This document shows, one piece after another, positions 58,130 through 64,000 of a stretch of 64,000 nt of DNA; positions within the stretch are counted from its first letter, which is position 1; each line of letters begins with the position of its first letter. This stretch comes from Lycorma delicatula (taxonomy: Eukaryota; Arthropoda; Insecta; Hemiptera; Fulgoridae), in the NCBI RefSeq assembly GCF_047948215.1, contig NC_134458.1:141836036-141900035 (forward strand), given 5' to 3'. The notes under the pieces were generated by a model, which was not told the DNA's origin, ran no database searches, and was given only the letters and a program-made list of their open reading frames with translations. The position numbers and the translations under genes were made by a program.

Positions 58130-58530
58130 TAATAAAGAAATAATTTTATCGTATGATAAATTTTCATTTAATTTTTTCAAAACATAAACACGTAATACCT
58201 TCAAATTGGGAGATGAGAATAATTTCGAATTGAAACATAATTATAAAAGATGTTGTTTTTTCCTAAATAATTAACTAATTCTGTAGGTGGATTATTGTTA
58301 TACCATAAGAATCAAAATAATATTTAATGTCTTTATTTTTAAAATAACACATCCAATGTGTTCCATTTGAACTATAATTTATTAAATTTCAATATCATTA
58401 TATTCAATATTCAATATCATTACATGTTTTTGGAAGTAAATCTTTCATAAAGAACTTTTCTAAAATATTTAATATTTGAACAAATTCTTTCTAATTCACC
58501 AAGAGTTAAAGGTTTATGTCGAAATTTTTT
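58130..58530 (-). pseudogene. Adenain-like cysteine protease, broken
   Basis: Polintons and adenoviruses use this protease to mature virion proteins. Readable blocks on the minus strand are LGELERICSNIKYF at the N-terminus, then YSSNGTHWMCYFKNKDIKYY followed by FDSYG (58,310-58,370) with the catalytic His in GTHW, and, after frameshifts, QFEGITCLCFEKIK near 58,165-58,205 with the likely catalytic Cys. A TTCAATATCATTA-type micro-duplication near 58,390-58,420 garbles the middle. Order and spacing fit the C5 family. It is not functional as it stands. Confidence 0.65.
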
Positions 58531-58952
58531 TTAAATATTTTTTTAATAATCATTAAAGTGTTAGGATATAATCCAGAACCTTTTACGTCTTTTAATTGTT
58601 CATCAAGCCAATCTAAAATATTTCTAACAACATTAGCCCCTTTTCTGACATGTGGCGTTGCTTTATTAACAACAGGTATAAATTGACTAGCATCTAAAAT
58701 ATTACTAATTAATGAACTACCATCCTTCATATCATTGAATTGATTATATTTAAAATTTAATCTACAACCAACATTTTCCTTTTTACATTTTTAGAATTTA
58801 TTAAAATGTGTACCTGGTAATAAAATAATATCATCACCACCATTTTTTATCTGATCCGAAGAAAACTGAATTGTTACATTAGATTTCTTTTTAAATGCAG
58901 ATTTAATTTTATATTTTTGACCAGAAGTAAACTTCACTTTAAAGGAACTCAT
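58506..58952 (-). pseudogene. Small minor-virion-like protein with KGSGLYP motif, one nonsense
   Basis: From Met 58,952 (MSSFKVKFTSGQKYKIKSAF) the frame runs 149 codons to 58,506 with only one internal TAA, after HFNKF. A hydrophobic, Gly-rich middle (SSLISNILDASQFIPVVNKA) precedes DVKGSGLYPN near the C-terminus. KGSGL-type motifs are seen in adintovirus and Polinton core or minor proteins processed by the viral protease; I base the call on that and on position. Its start overlaps the stop of the phospholipase-like ORF. Best-preserved gene on this strand. Confidence 0.5.
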
Positions 58953-59285
58953 TTATAAGAAATTTTTTTTTTATAATATTAAAAAAAAAATCATTATTCA
59001 TGTTTAATCCCATTCCTAGTTTTATTTTTATTTTCATTCCATTAGTAAAATATTCCCATATTCTTTCATTCATATCAGCATCGTGGGATAAAACTTTCCC
59101 ATGCTTTAGTTTCCAATATTTTATCTGCAGTATGTCTATTTTCAACATTTTTGTGTTGACTATTAAAAATATCATGTTCTTTTGCAGCTTAATTTAATTT
59201 ATTTATGGGTTCTACATCATTTTATTATTTTTTTCAAGAGGTGTTCCCGGATCTAAATAATTGTATCCTGGGCATGTAAAGAAAA
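58939..59285 (-). pseudogene. Parvovirus-type phospholipase A2-like domain, broken
   Basis: In parvovirus capsids and some adintoviruses this domain hydrolyses membrane lipids during entry. On the minus strand CPGYNYLDPGTPLEKNNK (59,225-59,275) is the Ca-binding loop, in which a Gly of the usual YxGxG pattern is Asp. KEHDIFNSQHKNVENRHTAD (59,115-59,180) contains the catalytic His-Asp pair and the following helix. ADKILETKAWESF leads, after one frameshift, to SHDADMNERIWEYFTNGMKI (59,030-59,090). Three in-frame stops lie between the loop and the helix. It is either a separate gene or the C-terminal domain of the protein just upstream (GSGLLNSVIK then a stop). It is inactive as it stands. Confidence 0.65.
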
Positions 59286-59299
59286 AGGAAGATTATTTT

Positions 59300-60345
59300 A
59301 TAACAGAATTTAATAATCCCGATCCTTCTTTGTCATTTAAAATGTTAGATGGAAAAGCAGTTGTAATTCTAATTAAATATTCAACACCCCTTGATGTATC
59401 TATTAATTTTTCTAATTTTTGATGAAAAAATGTAAAATACTTATTATTTCATGTTCCTTCTTCAGCATAATTATAATGTAATCTAGAAAATAATTGATTC
59501 AAATTATCAATATATTTATATTCAATTTGATTAACTGAATATTTAAATAAACCTGACTCTTCTGTAGTATCATCCAACTTAAAAAAACCAAACTTGTTTA
59601 CTAATCATTATCCATATATTTTTAATTAAATTATTATATTTATCTCCTTTACTCGACTTTAGTTTTCTTGAACTTACATCATTATTTTGATAAATTGAAT
59701 CGGTTTTATTAAAATCTTAACATAATTTTTATAATCATTCATTATTAGTATATAAAACTGGATCAGGGGCAGTTTCATGAGTTAATAATCTCCATAATCT
59801 TGGAGTTCCATTGTATCTAATATCATTAATTATTATATCATTTCCATCAAAGTTTAAAGGTTTATTACCAGTCATATAACTTTTATTATAATTATCATAA
59901 TGGATTCCAAAATTATCATCTTAACTCTTGGTAAAAATTTAGTAGCTATACTATCTAGAATAGTTTTTGTTTTGTTTAGTCTTTTTTCCCTCCGAAGTAG
60001 GTAAATCTTAAAAAATTTCACTTTCTTCAATCATTGGAGACAGGAATAATATTTTCAATCTCGCTTATTTTTGAAAAACCAGGAATACTCATAATTTTAG
60101 GATTAAAATCGTTATCAATACTTTTTATTGGAAGTAAACTTTATATTTTGATTCAAATTTGAAATCTATAATTTTTTATTTTACTTCACCAATAGCTTCC
60201 GTAATTGGTTTAAATTCTTTTTGTTTCATTTCCCTAAATATTCCTCTTTTTTTAATTCATGTCTAAATTTATTTTTTACATTTTTTCAGTTTGATCAAGT
60301 TTAATTTCTTAAGTTACATTAATTTCTTTCGATGCCATGTAATTA
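59300..60345 (-). pseudogene. Conserved Polinton/adintovirus-type virion protein, broken
   Basis: A start at about 60,337 (MASKEINVT) begins a roughly 330-codon gene broken by many shifts. Blocks that can be read are FKPITEAIGEVK, NDFNPKIMSIPGFSKISEIE, FDGNDIIINDIRYNGTPRLW followed by RLLTH (59,780-59,850), SSRKLKSSKGDKYNNLIKNI and HYNYAEEGT, ending with KEGSGLLN near 59,320. Proteins with a GTPxLWxLL motif recur in Polinton-like elements next to the capsid genes; their exact role is not settled. The KEGSGL end resembles the motif in the next gene but one. Confidence 0.55.
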
Positions 60346-60439
60346 GAAAAAAAGTTAATCGTAAAATTAACATAACATGAACATAATTTACGTAACATTA
60401 ATATTAAGCTTATGTTCAAGTTGACGTAAATATTTTCCG

Positions 60440-61060
60440 TTACTCAATTTTCTTGGTAAGATTATCGTTAAAAACCCATGATGTAAGTTCCAACAATCAT
60501 TATAGATTTCATAAATTTTTTCAAAAGACATGTCTGAACCTACAAGATCACCGTAAATTCTTTTAGTATAATATTATTTATTCTGCTTAGAAATACAAAT
60601 AAAATATATGTTATTTCTAATAACTTTTAAATCAACTAAACTATAACATTGACTTAAATAAATACATGATATATTTTTGTCTTCCTCTTACAAAATAATC
60701 TTTAATAATTGATTGATCATCTAATAATAAACAGTCGTCAAAAATAACTAAAGAATTAGAATTGCAATCATAAATTGAAACTAAATCATCTCAATCAAAA
60801 TAAAAGAAAGAAAATTCTTTGTTTACAACTTTTTTAAATCTTTTTATCATGTCTTGATAAGCATTTTGTTCCAATAATTTACTAAAAACATATAAATTTT
60901 TAAAGGGTAACCAATTATTGTAAATGAAATTTTCTAATAAAGTAGTTTTTCCACATCTTGATGGGCTTATAAATAAAGCTGTTAAAGGATAAGGAATCAA
61001 ACCTCTCTTATTATCATTTACTTTATGATACACTTTTATTCTATATTTTCTTCCATTTAA
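60440..61060 (-). pseudogene. A32-type DNA-packaging ATPase (FtsK/HerA family), broken
   Basis: This ATPase pumps the genome into capsids in Polinton-like and nucleocytoplasmic large DNA viruses. The open stretch 61,033-60,791 has the Walker A loop SPSRCGKTTLLENF (60,935-60,980) and the LYVFSKLLEQNAYQDMI block. After one TGA it continues SLVIFDDCLLLDDQSIIKDY (60,715-60,765), the Walker B Asp-Asp, then VRGRQK, a frameshift, and LSQCYSLVDLKVIRNN. The C-terminal part SFEKIYEIYNDCWNLHHGFL is at 60,470-60,540. Its 5' end faces the penton-like gene on the other strand with only about 30 bp between. Confidence 0.8.
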
Positions 61061-61065
61061 ATAAG

Positions 61066-61802
61066 ATGAAATTATTTAAGTTGATTGGGAAAACTTCAAA
61101 CATAAAAGTTACATTAGAACATCCTATTTATCTAGATGAAGATGCTAATTATAAAATTGGATTAATCGGATTTTACAGCGATAACTTTATTCAAAATATT
61201 AAGATTATTATTATTCCTTTTCTAAAAATTCTGATGCTGATAAAATTTATAAATTACCCATTATAATTACAGGATTATATTATAAATAATCTAAAAATAT
61301 ATTCAAAAGACTTAATTCTTCAGAATTTGTATTAAAACCATACAATCGTATTCTTCAAATTAAATCTCTTATATTTTTTGAATTGAATTTTGAGTTAAAT
61401 AAATTATTGGGATTTACAAAAGAAGAATGTTCTTATAACAATAAAAGTTGTTTAGAAAATGTTTATATAATGATGGAAAATTATAAAACTTATGGTGAAT
61501 TTCCCCCAAAATTAAGATCATTTGATGTAATTAAATTACATTGCAATCTTGATGAATCGAGTATTATTAATTATTCAAGCGATCCACATAAACATGAAAT
61601 AACTGAAATTTTATATTCTTTTTATCCTAATGTTCCTTATCGATCTAAAATAAGCGAAGCTCCCCAAAAAATTCATTATATTTCAATAAAAAGATCTGTT
61701 AGACAAATTAGAGAAATTAATATTTCAATTCAAGATGAAGAAGGTAATTTAATGAAAAATGATGGAGCTAATAATATTACCTATTTAGGTATCATTTCTT
61801 AA
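61066..61802 (+). pseudogene. Penton/minor-capsid-like protein, broken
   Basis: The start at 61,066 (MKLFKLIGKTSNIKVTLEHP) gives an open N-terminus with YKIGLIGFYSDNFIQNI. A frameshift near 61,200 and a TAA near 61,290 follow, then a long good frame from 61,300 to 61,802: FELNKLLGFTKEECSYNNKS, LYSFYPNVPYRSKISEAPQK and IHYISIKRSVRQIREINISI. This looks like the single-jelly-roll minor capsid (penton) protein of Polinton-like elements, which usually lies near the ATPase. Size about 245 codons. It is one of the better-kept genes. Family call is from motif style and position. Confidence 0.6.
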
Positions 61803-61857
61803 ATTTTATTGATTATTAATATCTTATAAAAATACTAGCTTAAAAACCACTTAATAA

Positions 61858-62936
61858 ATGTGTAATCTTGAAGAATTAATTCATTGTCATAAATGTAAGA
61901 AGGAAACTAAAAATTTAAATCCACCAGTTGTTCAAATTAATAATGGGCTATTTAGGATTGCAACACAATGTTCAATATGTAAAACTAATAAAAGTAAATT
62001 TATAAAAGCCCCCTTAAAAAAAAATTTAATTGAAAAGAAACTTACTAAAAAAGAAAAAGAAATTGAAACTTTGGAAATTCATAAACCAGTAAGAAAAATT
62101 TTTCCAAAAAGAAAAATTATAACATTAGGTATTGATGATTTATGGGCTATAGATATTTTAGTATTAGATAAATATTCTGAACAAAATGATGGATATAAAT
62201 ATTTATTGAATGAAATAGACACATTTTCAAAATATGTTTGGTCACAACCTTTAAAAAAGAAAAATGGATCACAAGTTTCTAAAGCATTTGAAATAATTTT
62301 AATGATTCAATAAAAAATAATCATAAAGCTCCTTATCTTTTACATTCTGCTAAAGGTCTAGAATATAAAAATAAAGAATTTAACTCATAATTAAAAAAAA
62401 ATATATAACAAAATTATACCATAGAGAAAATGAAGAAAAGAGTTCAATTATAGAAAGATTTCATAGAACTTTAAATAATAAACTTAAAGTTCTTTTTGAA
62501 ATTAATACAAATTTTAAATTGATTGATAATCATAATTATAATAAAATTTATTAAATTATTTAAAACTAAATTTATTAAAATTTATTAAATTTTATTAATT
62601 ATAATAAAAAATATAATAATGCAAAACATAGAACAATTAAAATGAAACCGATTGAAGTAGATAAAAATAGTCTAAACGTTTTATTAGGAACAATTTATAA
62701 TTATCAATGTTTTAAAAATATAATAGATCTTAAATTCAAAATAGGAGGTAAAGTTAGATTTCCATCATTTAAAAAATTCATTTGAAAATAAATATAAGAA
62801 TAATCGGACTAGTGAAACATTTATTATTTCTAAAATTAATGATACAATCCCATTAACCTATAAAATAAAAGATTTAAATGATGAAGAAATAATTGGTACT
62901 TTTCATGAATATGAATTGCAAAAGCCTTCTTTATAA
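61858..62936 (+). pseudogene. Polinton-type integrase with N-terminal zinc-binding domain, broken
   Basis: Such integrases insert the element by a retroviral-like DDE reaction. From Met 61,858 the N-terminus has CHKCKKET and CSICKTNKSKFIK, a four-Cys zinc domain (DUF5679-like) that is often a separate small gene in related viruses. The core shows the first Asp in DDLWAIDILVLDKY and LLNEIDTFSKYVWSQPLKKK, then frameshifts at 62,300. The second-Asp block reads HSAKGLEYKNKEF, with Ala where the Asp is expected. The Glu block SSIIERFHRTLNNKL is kept. A C-terminal SH3/chromo-like stretch (SETFIISKINDTIPLTYKIK) ends at 62,936. Several stops are present. It lies 55 bp after the penton-like gene. Confidence 0.78.
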
Positions 62937-62982
62937 AAATAATTTTCCTATTAACATTTTTATATATAAATAGATATTACAA

Positions 62983-63409
62983 TGGATTCTGATACACTTA
63001 AAAAATGTAGGAAATGTAATGAAGAAAAACTATTGATAATTCTTATTTTAATCTAACTCCTGAAAACAATAGTTTACCTTAGTGTAAGGAATGTGTAATA
63101 CAAAGAGTAAAAAAATATCAAGATAGATTAAAACCAGAAATTCATGAACATAATACAGCTAAAAAACGTAAAAAATGTAATGAAGAAAAAACTATTGATC
63201 ATTTTTATAAAGCTAAAAGTTGTAAAGATAATATAAGTACACTTTGTATCGAATGTATAAAAGAAATAAATGAAAAATATTATAGAGAAAGAGTATTACA
63301 AAAAGAGCTTTGTGAATGTGGAAAATATATTAGTAGATTTAACATGAAACGTCATAAAAATACTGAAATTCATGAGACTATGACTTTTTTAAAACAAATA
63401 TTGAAATAG
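62983..63409 (+). pseudogene. Cys-rich zinc-finger protein with two repeats, broken
   Basis: A start at 62,983 (MDSDTLKKCRKCNEEK) is followed by a 1-nt shift and a TAG. The frame then runs open to 63,409. Two similar modules, CRKCNEEK...CKECV and KCNEEKTIDHFYKAKSCKDN...CIECI, are followed by CECGKYISRFNMKRHKNTEI, a C2-H2-like finger. CxxC-K-x-F-x-CxxC modules of this type occur in viral and phage nuclease or accessory proteins. The function here is unknown. It is 46 bp downstream of the integrase. Confidence 0.5.
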
Positions 63410-63467
63410 TAATTTTCTTAATAATCTTTTTCCTTATTAAATAATATCTCAACAAAATAAAATTCGA

Positions 63468-63666
63468 TGTGATATTTGTAAGATTGACATTTATCAAAAA
63501 GTTATAAAAAAATATTTTAGAAGCCAAAAACATTTCAAAAATGCGAATACTTTGGAAAAGAATAAAACTATGTGATATTTGTAAAATTGAACTTTTCAAT
63601 AAAAATTGTGATAAACATTTGAAAACTAATAGACATTTAAAAAATGACTTCTATAATTTTTACTAA
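63468..63666 (+). pseudogene. C2H2-like zinc-finger fragments
   Basis: CDICKIDIYQKVIKKYFRSQ then KHF, and, after a frameshift, CDICKIELFNKNCDKHLKTN then RHLKN, form two fingers of CxxC-x12-HxxxxxH type, ending at 63,666. A partial inverted copy (TRCDICKIVIFSKN) lies on the minus strand at about 63,640-63,703. Confidence 0.5.
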
Positions 63667-63703
63667 AAATTACAATCTTACAAATATCACATCTAGTTTT
63701 ATT
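63561..63703. repeat. Inverted repeat of the zinc-finger start
   Basis: AAAACTATGTGATATTTGTAA (63,564 on) and, in reverse, AAAACTAGATGTGATATTTG (from 63,700 down) form arms of about 28 bp with about 85 nt between. A third, direct copy is at about 63,458-63,486. Confidence 0.75.
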
Positions 63704-63900
63704 TTCTTAAAATGTCATTATTAATTAAAAACGTTTTTAATAAAAAAGTTATTTTGAACCAAAAAATATTATTTAAAAATTTGTTTTATTTTTATTTTCT
63801 AAAAAGATAGATTTATTTTATTTTTATAAAAAATTATTTTTCTAAAAATATAGATTTATTTATAAAAACTAAATTTATTAAAAAAACAGATTTATAGATT
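63704..63900. other. AT-rich spacer between viral gene blocks
   Basis: Repeated TAGATTTATTTTATTTTTAT-like text and no ORF. It may mark the junction between the first viral block and the second ATPase copy. Confidence 0.4.
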
Positions 63901-63906
63901 TATTTC

Positions 63907-64000
63907 ATTTTTCTTGTGAAGTTTATCGTTAAAAAACCATGATCTTGGTTCCAAACAATCTTTACAATTTCATAAATTTTTTCAAAAGACGTGTCTGTAC
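63907..64000 (-). pseudogene. Second A32-type ATPase copy, C-terminal end only
   Basis: The minus-strand reading TDTSFEKIYEIVKIVWNQDH then GFLTINFTRKMK aligns with the C-terminal end of the ATPase at 60,440-60,545, with substitutions. It is cut by the window edge, so more of a second viral copy should follow. Confidence 0.75.

Noticed and set aside
55491..63700. Alternative genetic code or stop read-through in the viral cluster
   Set aside because: In-frame TAA, TAG and TGA all occur together with many frameshifts and a small duplication. That fits random decay and not reassignment of one codon.

Overview
The window reads as a repeat-dense, AT-rich arthropod nuclear genome. The mix of RTE, Jockey, R1-clade and Penelope retroelements, tRNA-derived SINEs, Tc1/mariner-superfamily transposons and Polinton-like sequences fits an insect, and I lean towards Hemiptera, but the species cannot be fixed from sequence alone. 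I found no rRNA, convincing tRNA gene, CRISPR or bacterial operon. Apart from one short candidate exon at 48,989-49,111, I see no host protein-coding gene.

Layout. 1-2.4 kb: the 5' part of an RTE-type LINE on the minus strand, with one uninterrupted reading frame running off the left edge. 3.65-7.54 kb: a decayed Jockey-type LINE (minus) carrying two nested insertions whose target-site duplications can be read. 7.8-15.6 kb: SINEs, a truncated RTE tail, a duplicated non-coding repeat, a promoter-like or solo-LTR-like unit at 12.2-12.75 kb, and AT-rich spacer. 15.7-18.1 kb: a LINE tail with RNase H and a Penelope-like element with GIY-YIG nuclease (both minus). 19.1-22.3 kb: an unknown minus-strand ORF, then the ruins of a protein-primed DNA polymerase B and a Polinton-type integrase (plus). 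22.3-28.5 kb: three R1-clade LINEs on the plus strand, one inserted into another with a perfect 10-bp duplication. 28.5-36 kb: mostly spacer with small repeat fragments. 36-41.6 kb: a decayed non-LTR element (minus) and two Tc1/mariner-superfamily transposons with clear inverted repeats and TA duplications. 43.4-45.5 kb: an inverted pair of SINEs and a third, older transposon. 47-55 kb: an RTE tail, the candidate exon, an 889-bp foldback element, a poly(A)-ended retroposed piece, and spacer.

55.5-64 kb is the most notable part: an endogenous Polinton/adintovirus-like element in which nearly a full virion-morphogenesis set can be read. On the minus strand, downstream of a divergent centre near 61.05 kb, lie an A32-type packaging ATPase, a conserved virion-type protein, a parvovirus-type phospholipase A2-like domain, a small minor-virion-like protein, an adenain-like cysteine protease, an unrecognised protein, the double-jelly-roll major capsid protein and a small lysine-rich ORF. 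On the plus strand lie a penton/minor-capsid-like protein, an integrase with an N-terminal zinc-binding domain, and Cys-rich zinc-finger ORFs. All the larger genes are broken by stops and frameshifts. No polymerase is seen here; the polymerase and integrase remnants at 20-22 kb differ in base composition and look like a separate lineage. A second copy of the ATPase C-terminus appears at the right edge, so related viral sequence continues beyond the window.
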